From contig LR733345.1 in assembly GCA_902506225.1 (NCBI GenBank), forward strand, positions 372,001-436,000: a stretch of DNA of 64,000 nucleotides, given 5' to 3'. Shown here piece by piece: positions 44,637-54,585 of this stretch. A program made the translations under genes and the position numbers. This stretch comes from Faucicola sp902506225 (GTDB lineage Bacteria; Pseudomonadota; Gammaproteobacteria; Pseudomonadales; Moraxellaceae). Each line of letters starts with the position of its first letter. The stretch's first letter is position 1. The notes under the pieces were generated by a model, which did not search any database, had not been told where the DNA came from, and was given only the letters and a program-made list of their open reading frames with translations.

Positions 44637-46475
44637 ATGTGCGGTATCGTTGGCGCCATTCGTGCGCAAGACAATGTGGTAGATTTTTTAACCGATGGCT
44701 TAAAACGCCTAGAATATCGGGGTTATGACTCATCGGGTATTGCAGTGCAAACCGATGAAGGACTCAAACGCGTGCGCCGAGTGGGGCGTGTTGCTTTGAT
44801 GGAAGCCGCTGCCAAAGAGCGTGGCGTGTATGGTCACACCGGCATCGGTCACACTCGCTGGGCAACTCACGGCGGTGTCACTGAGCCAAACGCGCATCCG
44901 CATATCTCAGGTGATTTGATTTCGGTGGTACATAACGGTATCATCGAAAACTTCGAAGCTGAGCGCGCTCGCCTTCAGCAAAATGGCTATCATTTTGAGT
45001 CACAAACCGACACTGAGGTCATCGCCCATGCGGTGCATCAGCACTACGTACAAAACGGCGGTGATTTATTCAAAGCGGTACAAGCGGCGACCCAACAATT
45101 TCATGGCGCGTATGCAATTGCTGTGATTGCCAACGATATGCCACAAAACATGGTGGTGGCGCGTATGGGCTGTCCGTTACTCATTGGCTTAGGTGAACAT
45201 GAAACCTTTATCGCATCGGATGTCTCAGCAGTTGTCGCCTTTACCCGTCAAATCATGTATCTTGAAGATGGCGATATTGCGCAGTTGACGGCAGATGGCG
45301 TGGCACAAATGATTGACAAACAAGGCAATCCAGCGACCCGCAAAGCTACTACTTCGCAAGTGTCATTAGCGTCTCTTGAGCTAGGGGCTTATAGCCACTT
45401 TATGCAAAAAGAAATCTACGAGCAGCCAAAAGCAGTGTCAGATACCGCCGAAATCTTTTTGGATGCCGGGTTTATCGCCAACAACTTTGGTGAAAATGCT
45501 GAAGCCGTTTTCAATGATATCGACAGTATTAAGATTCTTGCCTGTGGCACGTCATATTATGCTGCATCGACCGCCAAATATTGGTTGGAAAGTATTGCCA
45601 AAATTGCCACCGATGTCGAAATCGCTAGCGAATACCGTTATCGTGAGGTGATTGCCAATCCAAAACAATTGATTATCACCATCTCGCAATCAGGGGAAAC
45701 GCTAGATACCATGGAGGCGCTAAAATACGCACAAGCCATGGGTCACAAACACAGTCTATCCATCTGTAACGTGATGGAATCCGCCTTGCCTCGCGCCAGT
45801 GAGCTAGTAGTCTACACCCGAGCCGGTGCGGAGATTGGGGTCGCCTCAACCAAAGCCTTTACCACCCAGTTAGTGGCTTTATTTGGTTTAGCGGTGACAC
45901 TCGGTCGTGTGCGGGGCTATGTGGATGACACTAAACTGGTCGAATACACCAATGCGCTGCGCAGCTTGCCCAATGATATTCAATATGCGCTCAATCTTGA
46001 GCCACAGATTAGCAGCTGGTCAAGCAAATTTGCTGATAAGCCAAGCGCGCTGTTTTTGGGACGTGGTATTCATTACCCGATTGCATTAGAAGGCGCATTG
46101 AAGCTCAAAGAAATCACCTACATTCATGCAGAAGCCTATCCCGCTGGCGAATTAAAACACGGTCCATTGGCATTGGTTGATGAAAACATGCCTGTGGTGG
46201 TGATAGCGCCAAATGACAGCCTACTTGATAAAGTCAAAGCCAATATGCAAGAAGTCTCGGCGCGTGGCGGTGAGTTGTTTGTATTTACCGATCTTGACAG
46301 TGATTTTTCCGATAGTGAGGGCGTACACGTGATTCGCACCCCACGTCATATTGGCGTGTTATCGCCCATTGTACACACGATTCCTGTCCAGTTGTTGTCT
46401 TACCATGTTGCGCTTGCCAAAGGTACAGACGTTGATAAACCCCGTAATTTGGCCAAGAGCGTCACGGTGGAATAA
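44637..46475 (+). CDS. glmS: Glutamine-fructose-6-phosphate aminotransferase (isomerizing)
   Basis: 612 residues. N-terminal glutaminase with Cys2 (MCGIVGAIR), HTRWATHG and HNGIIENF. Two SIS domains hold ACGTSYYAA and SQSGETLDT. The C-terminus ends NLAKSVTVE as in the family. It makes glucosamine-6-phosphate, the first step towards UDP-GlcNAc. No ribozyme-like leader is seen upstream. Confidence 0.97.
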   Translation: MCGIVGAIRAQDNVVDFLTDGLKRLEYRGYDSSGIAVQTDEGLKRVRRVGRVALMEAAAKERGVYGHTGIGHTRWATHGGVTEPNAHPHISGDLISVVHNGIIENFEAERARLQQNGYHFESQTDTEVIAHAVHQHYVQNGGDLFKAVQAATQQFHGAYAIAVIANDMPQNMVVARMGCPLLIGLGEHETFIASDVSAVVAFTRQIMYLEDGDIAQLTADGVAQMIDKQGNPATRKATTSQVSLASLELGAYSHFMQKEIYEQPKAVSDTAEIFLDAGFIANNFGENAEAVFNDIDSIKILACGTSYYAASTAKYWLESIAKIATDVEIASEYRYREVIANPKQLIITISQSGETLDTMEALKYAQAMGHKHSLSICNVMESALPRASELVVYTRAGAEIGVASTKAFTTQLVALFGLAVTLGRVRGYVDDTKLVEYTNALRSLPNDIQYALNLEPQISSWSSKFADKPSALFLGRGIHYPIALEGALKLKEITYIHAEAYPAGELKHGPLALVDENMPVVVIAPNDSLLDKVKANMQEVSARGGELFVFTDLDSDFSDSEGVHVIRTPRHIGVLSPIVHTIPVQLLSYHVALAKGTDVDKPRNLAKSVTVE

Positions 46476-46484
46476 GCTAAGCTG

Positions 46485-46521
46485 ACACAAAAAAACCGCT
46501 AACGATTAGCGGTTTTTTTGT
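46485..46521. terminator. Bidirectional terminator between glmS and the glutamate synthase-like gene
   Basis: AAAAAAACCGCTA/TAGCGGTTTTTTT stem with a five-base loop; T-runs in both directions serve both convergent genes. Confidence 0.92.
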
Positions 46522-46531
46522 GGACAAAGTA

Positions 46532-48319
46532 TTAAGAAGGGTCATCATCATAGGTATAATAGCTATTTGCGGTTTCATCAAAGCTGTCGATACGCTCAGG
46601 GTAATTGCCTTCATTAAAGCGCTTTTCGCTGTGCTCATGAGCGTGACGCACATCGTGATTGTAAGCAATTAAAGCCTCATTATTTGCCAAAAAACTATCA
46701 GGATTTGCCATGACCCACATTTGGTTAAAAACATCTGAGCGCGCCGATAAATTCAGTAACACGCCAGGTTCTGTAAAATAATAAAACTTGGATAATAGCT
46801 TAATCTGCCCATTTTCCAGTCGTCTGGCGATATGATACGCTTGTAAATCTTTTGGGTGGTGTAAACCCACCGCACCGACAATCGCTGCCAATGATTTAAG
46901 CGTGTTTTTATGAAAATTATAGACCCGCTGTGCCTTATCAGGAATATGTAATGCCCGCTGACGATACGGGTCTTGGGTGGCAACCCCAGTTGGGCATTTG
47001 TTGGTATGGCATGCGCGCGATTGGATACAGCCCACCGCAAACATAAAGCCACGCGCGGAGTTACACCAATCTGCACCCAGTGCTAGCATGCGAGCGATAT
47101 CAAAGGCAGAGATGATTTTACCACTGACACCGATTTTGATTTTGTCACGCACCCCCGCACCCACCAGCGTGTTGTGCACAAGCAAAAAGCCATCGAGTAG
47201 CGGCATGCCAACATTATCCATAAACTCAACAGGCGCAGCCCCTGTACCGCCTTCTGCGCCATCAACCACGATAAAATCAGGGTAATTATCTGCTTCAATC
47301 ATGGCTTTGACAATTGCCATAAATTGCCAAGGCTGTCCGACACACAGCTTAAAACCAACCGGCTTGCCCCCTGACAATTCACGCAGCTGTTGCCAAAACT
47401 GCACCATCTCACGCGGGGTAGTAAAGGCTGAGTGGCTGGCTGGGGAAACGCAGTCTGCATCCATCGGCACATCACGGGTTTTGGCAATTTCGGGGGTGAT
47501 TTTTTCTTTGGGCAATACCCCGCCTTTACCAGGTTTTGCTCCTTGCGACAGCTTGATTTCAATCATTTTGACTTGCTCAATGCGCGAGCGTTCAGCAAAT
47601 TTTTCGGGACTAAACGTGCCATCGTGATTACGGCATCCAAAATACCCGGTACCCAGCTCCCAAATCAAATCGCCGCCATGTTTTTTATGGTACGGACTAA
47701 TCGCACCTTCACCTGTATCATGAGCAAATCCACCGAGTTTTGCGCCCTGATTGAGCGCTTCAATTGCCGCGGCTGACAGGCTGCCAAAACTCATGGCTGA
47801 GATATTAAACACCGACATCGAGTAAGGCTGTAGACATCGTTCACCGCCCACCAGAATACGAAAATTGGTTTCTTTGAGGGGATAGCTAAGGGTGGATTGT
47901 AAAAACCATTCTTTGCCAGATTGGTATAGATTTTCTAAGGTACCAAAGGCATTGGTATCACTGACATTTTTGGCACGTTGATAGGCAAGCGCACGCTGCT
48001 GGCGCGAAAATGGCACGGCGGCTTGGTCATCTTCAATCAAATACTGGCGCAGTTCAGGTCGGAACTCTTCCAACAGATAACGAATATGTCCCGAAATTGG
48101 ATAGTTACGCAAGACGGCATGGTGGACTTGCATCAAATCATAAATGCCCACTACAAAGCCCACCAGACCAATCACTATCAGCCACCATTTGAGTAGCACA
48201 ATCCCCAGGGCAAGGATAGCAAAGGCAATGGCAAACACGCTGTAGCGAAACACAACGCCTTGTAAATAGGGCTCTTTATGGGTAGGGGTTACCGTGATAT
48301 CAGTGCGCTTGTCAACCAT
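46532..48319 (-). CDS. FMN-binding glutamate synthase family protein, membrane-anchored
   Basis: 595 residues. Two N-terminal hydrophobic segments (about 25-75) precede a glutamate synthase central/FMN-type barrel domain. Motifs: MSFGSLSAAAIEALNQGAK, GGKPVGFKLCVG, GAEGGTGAAPVEF, and a Cys cluster QSRACHTNKCPTGVAT that probably binds an iron-sulfur centre. Not a full GltB, as the amidotransferase domain is absent. Physiological role uncertain. Confidence 0.87.
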   Translation of the reverse strand: MVDKRTDITVTPTHKEPYLQGVVFRYSVFAIAFAILALGIVLLKWWLIVIGLVGFVVGIYDLMQVHHAVLRNYPISGHIRYLLEEFRPELRQYLIEDDQAAVPFSRQQRALAYQRAKNVSDTNAFGTLENLYQSGKEWFLQSTLSYPLKETNFRILVGGERCLQPYSMSVFNISAMSFGSLSAAAIEALNQGAKLGGFAHDTGEGAISPYHKKHGGDLIWELGTGYFGCRNHDGTFSPEKFAERSRIEQVKMIEIKLSQGAKPGKGGVLPKEKITPEIAKTRDVPMDADCVSPASHSAFTTPREMVQFWQQLRELSGGKPVGFKLCVGQPWQFMAIVKAMIEADNYPDFIVVDGAEGGTGAAPVEFMDNVGMPLLDGFLLVHNTLVGAGVRDKIKIGVSGKIISAFDIARMLALGADWCNSARGFMFAVGCIQSRACHTNKCPTGVATQDPYRQRALHIPDKAQRVYNFHKNTLKSLAAIVGAVGLHHPKDLQAYHIARRLENGQIKLLSKFYYFTEPGVLLNLSARSDVFNQMWVMANPDSFLANNEALIAYNHDVRHAHEHSEKRFNEGNYPERIDSFDETANSYYTYDDDPS

Positions 48320-48473
48320 GACAATCTTCCTTATAAGATAAAATCGCGGACAAAATGATCATCGCAAATTTGTGATTATTTTAAATGATGGAGAGGGTAA
48401 TGCGATGGCAAAATGGTCAATCACTTGTCAGACGTGTGGTGTGACAAGTGATTGTGTGATTAAAATTGTGTGA

Positions 48474-49349
48474 TTAGGCTTGAAGGGCAGCGGCGTGGTG
48501 AGCAAAATGGTCAGTGATAAAACTACTGATAAAATAGTAGCTATGGTCATAACCGTCCTGCATCCGTAGCGTCATCGGATAATTGGCATCTTTGGCAGCT
48601 TGGGCAAAAAGCTCAGGTTTGAGCTGCTCAGCCAAAAATTCATCCCCGCTACCTTGGTCAATCAATAGTGGTAATTTTTTGCTATGCGCAGACTGTTTTA
48701 TCCACGCTAAGCTATCGTAGTTTGCCCAGGTGCTTTGGTCATCGCCTAGATAAGCGCTAAAGGCTTTTTGTCCCCAAGGCACTTGTGACGGTGCGACGAT
48801 GGGGGAAAAAGCCGACACGCTAGCATAGCGCTGGGGATTGCGAAGGGCAATCATCAGCGCGCCATGCCCGCCCATACTATGACCAAAAATACTGCGCTGG
48901 TCATTGGCAGGGAAGTGCTGTTCGATGAGATTAGGCAATTCATCGACGATATAATCATACATCTGAAAATGCGTTGCCCAAGGCGCTTGGGTGGCATTGA
49001 CATAAAAGCCTGCCCCTTGCCCCAAATCATAAGCGCTGTCGTCAGGCACATCGTTACCGCTCAAATCGACACCCCTAGGACTGGTATCGGGTGCCACCAC
49101 AATCACGTTGTGACGACTGGCATACTCAGCAAACCCAGATTTTTGAATAAAGTTTTGCTCAGTGCAAGTCAGCCCTGACAGCCAATACAGCACCGCACAT
49201 TTTTGAGCGGTTGGTTCAGCTGTTTCATTGACGATAGCTTTGGGTGGCAAATAGATGGCAAATTTCATCTCCGTGTGTGTGGTAGCACTGGTATGCTGCC
49301 ACACTTGTAGGTCACCACCGTGCAATTTATGCGATTCAATTTTTTTCAT
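48474..49349 (-). CDS. fghA: S-formylglutathione hydrolase
   Basis: 291 residues, alpha/beta-hydrolase (esterase D type). Motifs: YWLSGLTCTEQNF (about 55), nucleophile GHSMGGHGAL (Ser about 158), and the catalytic Asp/His late (DGYDHSYYF). Hydrolyses S-formylglutathione made by the AdhC enzyme encoded just upstream (43 bp). Together they detoxify formaldehyde. Confidence 0.95.
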   Translation of the reverse strand: MKKIESHKLHGGDLQVWQHTSATTHTEMKFAIYLPPKAIVNETAEPTAQKCAVLYWLSGLTCTEQNFIQKSGFAEYASRHNVIVVAPDTSPRGVDLSGNDVPDDSAYDLGQGAGFYVNATQAPWATHFQMYDYIVDELPNLIEQHFPANDQRSIFGHSMGGHGALMIALRNPQRYASVSAFSPIVAPSQVPWGQKAFSAYLGDDQSTWANYDSLAWIKQSAHSKKLPLLIDQGSGDEFLAEQLKPELFAQAAKDANYPMTLRMQDGYDHSYYFISSFITDHFAHHAAALQA

Positions 49350-49391
49350 GGTGAATTTTCCATTCTTTTTAATGCCAAGTTTAGTAATGGT

Positions 49392-50549
49392 TTAGTAATG
49401 CAACACTGAACGAATGGACTCACCTTTATGCATCAAATCAAATGCGGTATTGACATCTTCAAGACCCATGGTATGGGTGACAAAAGGTGCCAGTTGGATA
49501 TCACCATGCATGGCTTGCTCCACCATACCTGGCAGTTGTGAGCGACCTTTCACCCCACCAAATGCAGAGCCTAACCAGCGGCGACCTGTCACCAGTTGGA
49601 ACGGGCGAGTGGAAATCTCTTGACCTGCGCCCGCGACACCAATAATCACGCTTTGACCCCAGCCACGATGCGCGCATTCAAGTGCCGAGCGCATGACATT
49701 GACGTTACCGATACATTCAAAACTGTGATCCACACCCCAACCTGTCATCTCAACAATCACTTGTTGAATGGGTTGGTCATAATCTTTTGGATTAACAAAA
49801 TCAGTCGCGCCAAACTCACGGGCTAACTCAAATTTGTCGGGATTGGTGTCAACCGCAATAATACGGCCTGCTTTGGCAAGTTTGGCACCTTGAATCACAG
49901 CAAGCCCAATACCGCCAAGCCCAAACACCGCGACGCTATCGCCTTCTTGTACTTTAGCGGTGTTTTTTACCGCACCTAGTCCTGTGGTCACGCCGCAACC
50001 TAATAGACAGACCTGCTCAGGATTGGCTTCAGGATTGATTTTGGCAAGCGACACCTCAGCAACGACAGTATATTCACTAAATGTTGAACAGCCCATATAG
50101 TGATAAATTGGCTGACCTTGATAGCTAAAACGGGTGGTACCATCAGGCATCACCCCTTTACCTTGGGTAGCACGCACCGCGATGCATAGGTTGGTTTTGT
50201 CACTTTTACAAAATAGACATTCACCACATTCAGCCGTATATAGCGGAATGACGTGATCACCAGGTTGTACACTGGTTACCCCTTCACCGACTGCCATCAC
50301 AATACCTGCGCCTTCATGACCTAAAACCGCTGGAAAAACCCCCTCAGGGTCATCGCCACTCAAGGTAAATGCGTCCGTATGACAAACACCCGTATGGGTA
50401 ATTTTGACGAGTACTTCACCTTTACGCGGTGGTTCAACGTCGATTTCGACGATTTGTAATGGTTCTCCCGCAGCAAAAGCTACCGCAGCACGCGACTTGA
50501 TGGGTTTGCTAAAATCTAATGGCGCTGTGGCCGCAGTCATATCAGTCAT
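49392..50549 (-). CDS. frmA: S-(hydroxymethyl)glutathione dehydrogenase (class III alcohol dehydrogenase)
   Basis: 385 residues, zinc-dependent medium-chain dehydrogenase. Catalytic zinc GVCHTDAFTLSGDDPEG and GHEGAGIV, structural zinc CGECLFCKSDKTNLC, and NAD-binding GLGGIGLAVIQGAK. Oxidises the glutathione-formaldehyde adduct. No frmR-like regulator is next to it. Operon with fghA. Confidence 0.96.
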   Translation of the reverse strand: MTDMTAATAPLDFSKPIKSRAAVAFAAGEPLQIVEIDVEPPRKGEVLVKITHTGVCHTDAFTLSGDDPEGVFPAVLGHEGAGIVMAVGEGVTSVQPGDHVIPLYTAECGECLFCKSDKTNLCIAVRATQGKGVMPDGTTRFSYQGQPIYHYMGCSTFSEYTVVAEVSLAKINPEANPEQVCLLGCGVTTGLGAVKNTAKVQEGDSVAVFGLGGIGLAVIQGAKLAKAGRIIAVDTNPDKFELAREFGATDFVNPKDYDQPIQQVIVEMTGWGVDHSFECIGNVNVMRSALECAHRGWGQSVIIGVAGAGQEISTRPFQLVTGRRWLGSAFGGVKGRSQLPGMVEQAMHGDIQLAPFVTHTMGLEDVNTAFDLMHKGESIRSVLHY

Positions 50550-50740
50550 CGGTTTATCCTTATTATATGGGTTTAATTAAAAATGCCTTTGATCGGCATT
50601 ATAACATGACTAATTATCGCATGATTAAGCTTAGAATTGTAAGCAATTGAGTTTAATTAAATCATCATTAAAATTAAAAATTTGAATTGGATTTTTAAAA
50701 ATATTTAACAAATGAAAAACTATGAGAAACTATGAAAAAA

Positions 50741-50767
50741 AACGCCTGTAACTACAGACGTTTTTTT
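50741..50767 (-). terminator. Terminator of acs
   Basis: AACGCCTGTA/TACAGACGTT imperfect stem with A- and T-runs on either side (downstream of the acs stop on the minus strand, eight T). Confidence 0.85.
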
Positions 50768-50782
50768 AAATCTAAGCAGCGA

Positions 50783-52732
50783 TTAAGCGGGTTGTTTATC
50801 GGCTTTAACCACATTGATGAGATTATCAACAACCTCTGGTTCTGCCAAGGTTGAAGTATCACCCAAACCTTCAAATTCATGCGCGGCAAGTTTACGCAGA
50901 ATACGGCGCATGATTTTACCGGAGCGCGTTTTTGGTAAGGCTTCGACCAAATATAGCGAGTCTAAGTTGGCGATTGGACCAATCTCACTACGGACATGAC
51001 GGTTGATTTCACCTTTGAGCATCTCGCTTGGCTCTTCGCCTGATTTTAAGATGACGTAAGCGGCAATGCCTTGTCCTTTAAGCTCATGCGGCATACCCAC
51101 AATCGCCGCTTCAGCGACGGAAGGATGCGATACTAACGCACTTTCAATCTCTGCCGTACCTAGGCGATGCCCAGAGACGTTTAAGACATCATCTACACGA
51201 CCTGTGATCCAATAATGACCGTCTTCATCGCGCAGGGCACCATCACCTGTGAAGTAAGCGCCGGGATAGGTGCTAAAGTAAGTTTCTAAAAAGCGTTTAT
51301 GGTCTCCCCAAATGGTACGCATTTGACCTGGCCAACTATCTTTGATGATTAAGTTGCCTTCGGCAGCGCCCGTTAATTCGGCACCTTCGGCATCGACAAT
51401 CGCTGGCTTGATGCCATACAGCGGATTCATCGCGGAGCCAGGTTTGAGATCAACCGTATTCGGGATTGGCGTCATCAAAATACCCCCGGTTTCAGTTTGC
51501 CACCAAGTATCAACAATCGGACAACGACCTTCGCCCACCACCTTATAATACCAGTTCCAAGCTTCAGGATTGATAGGTTCACCCACCGAGCCCAACAGAC
51601 GTAAGCTAGAACGGTTTGATTTACGGACGTAATCATCGCCTTCTTTCATCATCGCGCGAATGGCGGTTGGCGCAGTATACAAGATGGTAACGTCATGCTT
51701 ATCAACGATATGACCGATACGCGCCCAATCTGGGTACTGCGGCACCCCTTCAAACATCACGGTTGTTGTGCCGTTGGCAAGCGGTCCATACACCACATAG
51801 GTGTGACCTGTGACCCAGCCTACATCCGCGGTACACCAAAATACGTCATTGTCTTTGATATCAAACACATCACGGAAGGTGGATAGCGCATAGGTCAAAT
51901 AACCACCGGTGGTGTGTACCACGCCTTTGGGCTTGCCAGTTGAGCCTGAGGTGTAAAGTAAAAACAGCGGGTCTTCGGCATTCATTGGCTCTGGTGGACA
52001 GTCTTCCGACGCATTGTCGATTAAGTTGTGATACCAAATGTCGCGGCGACCGCTCATTGGGATGGATTCACCGGTACGGTACACCACAATGACCTTTTCA
52101 ACACATTCGGTGCCGTCATGATCTAGCGCACGATCCACATTTTGTTTAAGCGGCGTATGTTTGCCGCCACGCACAGATTCATCAGCGGTGATGACAATTT
52201 TTGATTGGCTATCGATGATACGGCTGGCTAGACTGTCTGCTGAAAACCCGCCAAATACCAGTGAGTGAACCGCACCAATCCGCGCACAAGCCAGCATCGC
52301 AACTGCCGCTTCAGGAATCATCGGTAAATAAATAGTGACGCGGTCGCCTTTTTTGACGCCTTTACGACGCAGTGCATTACCAAGGCGGCATACTTCTGAA
52401 TGTAGCTCTTTGTATGAGATAATTTTGTGGAGTGAGGGGTGGTCGCCTTCCCAAATAATCGCAGGCTTGTAAGGGTTTTCAGCCACATGACGGTCAAGAC
52501 AGTTGACCGATAGATTAAGCTCACCATCTTCAAACCATTTAATGCTAAAATTGTTTAGGTCATAATTGACGTTTTTGATTTTGGTGGGTTTTTTTATCCA
52601 ATCAATCCATTCAGCGCGTTTTGCCCAAAACGCTTCGTTGTTTTCGATAGATTCTTGATAGGTCTCGGCGTATTTTTGGGGAGTGGTGTTGGCTTTAGCG
52701 GCAAATTCAGCGCTATGAGGGTAGCTCTTCAT
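50783..52732 (-). CDS. acs: Acetyl-CoA synthetase
   Basis: 649 residues. AMP-forming: ATP/AMP motif YTSGSTGKPKGVVHTTGGY (about 260), WWQTETGG (about 412), and the acetylatable Lys in PKTRSGKIMRRILRK (about 605). Converts acetate, ATP and CoA to acetyl-CoA. It stands alone between a terminator and a 375-bp upstream spacer. Confidence 0.97.
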   Translation of the reverse strand: MKSYPHSAEFAAKANTTPQKYAETYQESIENNEAFWAKRAEWIDWIKKPTKIKNVNYDLNNFSIKWFEDGELNLSVNCLDRHVAENPYKPAIIWEGDHPSLHKIISYKELHSEVCRLGNALRRKGVKKGDRVTIYLPMIPEAAVAMLACARIGAVHSLVFGGFSADSLASRIIDSQSKIVITADESVRGGKHTPLKQNVDRALDHDGTECVEKVIVVYRTGESIPMSGRRDIWYHNLIDNASEDCPPEPMNAEDPLFLLYTSGSTGKPKGVVHTTGGYLTYALSTFRDVFDIKDNDVFWCTADVGWVTGHTYVVYGPLANGTTTVMFEGVPQYPDWARIGHIVDKHDVTILYTAPTAIRAMMKEGDDYVRKSNRSSLRLLGSVGEPINPEAWNWYYKVVGEGRCPIVDTWWQTETGGILMTPIPNTVDLKPGSAMNPLYGIKPAIVDAEGAELTGAAEGNLIIKDSWPGQMRTIWGDHKRFLETYFSTYPGAYFTGDGALRDEDGHYWITGRVDDVLNVSGHRLGTAEIESALVSHPSVAEAAIVGMPHELKGQGIAAYVILKSGEEPSEMLKGEINRHVRSEIGPIANLDSLYLVEALPKTRSGKIMRRILRKLAAHEFEGLGDTSTLAEPEVVDNLINVVKADKQPA

Positions 52733-53107
52733 AAAACATTCCTTGTTATGACAGGTTGGTGGGGTAATACGCTAACTGGCTACGAACTGACAAACGGCTC
52801 AAATAGGTAGCGGGCTTAACTTAAAAAACAACATTTTCACCTTGATAAGCTTACATTGACAAGCTGGCAGTAACACGGGCTATCAACAGAGCCATGAAAC
52901 GAGCCATCAATAAACGTCCGCTCACTATGAAAATGCAATACAATCTAATCCTTGATTTTAGAGTGCCTTTTCCTTAGTTTGGCAAAAAATCACAAATTTT
53001 GCAATGTTACTCAAGATATTTTAGGGATATTTTTTCAGATCTTGGGCAGACATCCTTATTATAAGCGGATTCCACTTTCGTCTTTTACGTAATAAATAGC
53101 GGTTATT
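52733..53107. other. Intergenic region between acs and the flavoprotein gene
   Basis: It should hold the divergent promoters. I see no consensus sigma-70 pair, repeats or small gene that I can support. TTGACA at about 52,855 has no matching -10. Confidence 0.4.
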
Positions 53108-54460
53108 ATGCAGCAACAACATACTTCACCAAAGATTGATACGGCTCAAAATCATGCTGGGTCAACCAGCGCACCGTCCGCTTTTGCATATGATGTCATC
53201 ATCATCGGGGCAGGGGCATCAGGGCTATTTTGTGCATTGACAGCGGGCAAGCGCGGACGGCGTGTACTGGTGGTTGATCATGCCAATAAAGCGGGCAAGA
53301 AAATCCTTATGAGCGGTGGTGGGCGCTGTAATTTTACCAACTATGACGTTGAGCCCAAGCATTATTTAAGTAGCAATCCGCACTTTTGCAAATCAGCATT
53401 GTCACGCTATTTAAATTGGGATTTTATTGGCATGGTTAGCCAGTATCAGATTCCCTATCATGAGCGTGAGCATGGACAACTGTTTTGTGATACCTCTGCC
53501 AATGATATTTTGCAAATGCTGCTGACCGAATGCCATACCAATCAAGTAACCATTCAATTAAAAACCGCCATCCAGCAAATCCAAGCGTTACCCGATAATA
53601 CGGGGTTTGTTTTAACGGTCAATCAACCAGCTAGTCAACAGCCTCATCAACAGGCTAATCAACAGGCTAATCAAGCAGCCAATCAAAAAAGTAGCCAGCA
53701 AACCTTAACTTGTCACTCCTTGGTAGTCGCCACAGGCGGGCTGTCGATTCCGACCATGGGTGCGACAGGGTTTGGTTACCAAGTAGCGCAGCAATTTGGG
53801 CATACCATTGTGCCAACATCGGCAGGACTCGTACCCTTTACCTTTACCGATAAGATTGGCGATGCGATTAAATCGTTATCGGGGGTTAGTTTTGAGGTCA
53901 TTGCGTTTAACGAGCGTATCAGTTTTAGGTTGCCCGTGCTATTTACCCATCGCGGTTTATCCGGGCCTGCGATGTTACAGCTATCGAATTATTGGCAGGT
54001 GGGCGAGCCGATTTTTATCAATTTATTCCCAAGCCTTGATATGGCAGCATTTTTAGCTGAGCAAAAAAAACAGCACCCAAAACAGCTGATCAGAACCGTG
54101 CTAAACGACCAGGTAGGCGCGGCGGCGTTACCTAAAAAAGTGATGGCTACTTTGCAAAATCTATTGTGGCAAGACATGGCTGAGACTGAGCTTGCCAATA
54201 TCAAAGACGAGAAGTTAGCGCAGCTCGGTGAGCAGCTCAATGCTTGGCGTTTGACGCCATCAGGCACTGAAGGCTATCGTACAGCTGAAGTCACACGCGG
54301 CGGCGTTGCTACTGATAAAGTCTCCTCAAAAACCATGCAAAGTCAGTTACAACCGAATTTGTATTTTATCGGAGAAGTGCTCGATGTTACTGGTTGGCTA
54401 GGTGGCTACAATTTCCAATGGGCTTGGGCAAGTGGGTTTGTGGCTGGCGAAGTGGTTTAG
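53108..54460 (+). CDS. NAD(P)/FAD-dependent oxidoreductase, HI0933/YhiN family
   Basis: 450 residues. N-terminal FAD-binding VIIIGAGASGLFCALTAG (about 31), then GKKILMSGGGRCNFTN (family hallmark, about 62). C-terminal EVLDVTGWLGGYNFQWAW. Between residues about 175 and 200 a Gln/Asn-rich repeat (QQANQQANQAANQ) interrupts the fold, an insertion that is unusual for the family. The substrate is unknown. Confidence 0.9.
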   Translation: MQQQHTSPKIDTAQNHAGSTSAPSAFAYDVIIIGAGASGLFCALTAGKRGRRVLVVDHANKAGKKILMSGGGRCNFTNYDVEPKHYLSSNPHFCKSALSRYLNWDFIGMVSQYQIPYHEREHGQLFCDTSANDILQMLLTECHTNQVTIQLKTAIQQIQALPDNTGFVLTVNQPASQQPHQQANQQANQAANQKSSQQTLTCHSLVVATGGLSIPTMGATGFGYQVAQQFGHTIVPTSAGLVPFTFTDKIGDAIKSLSGVSFEVIAFNERISFRLPVLFTHRGLSGPAMLQLSNYWQVGEPIFINLFPSLDMAAFLAEQKKQHPKQLIRTVLNDQVGAAALPKKVMATLQNLLWQDMAETELANIKDEKLAQLGEQLNAWRLTPSGTEGYRTAEVTRGGVATDKVSSKTMQSQLQPNLYFIGEVLDVTGWLGGYNFQWAWASGFVAGEVV

Positions 54461-54518
54461 CTATAAAATGGTTTAGGTTTGAAGTGGGTTAGGTATTGAT
54501 AAACCTAAAAAAATGGTT

Positions 54519-54548
54519 AAAAAAGGCATCAGTGAAATGCCTTTTTTA
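54519..54548. terminator. Terminator between the flavoprotein and ygfZ-like genes
   Basis: AAAAAAGGCAT/ATGCCTTTTTT stem between converging genes; works on both strands. Confidence 0.9.
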
Positions 54549-54585
54549 TTTTAACACATTTATTTTAATCAAGTTTGGTGGGTGT

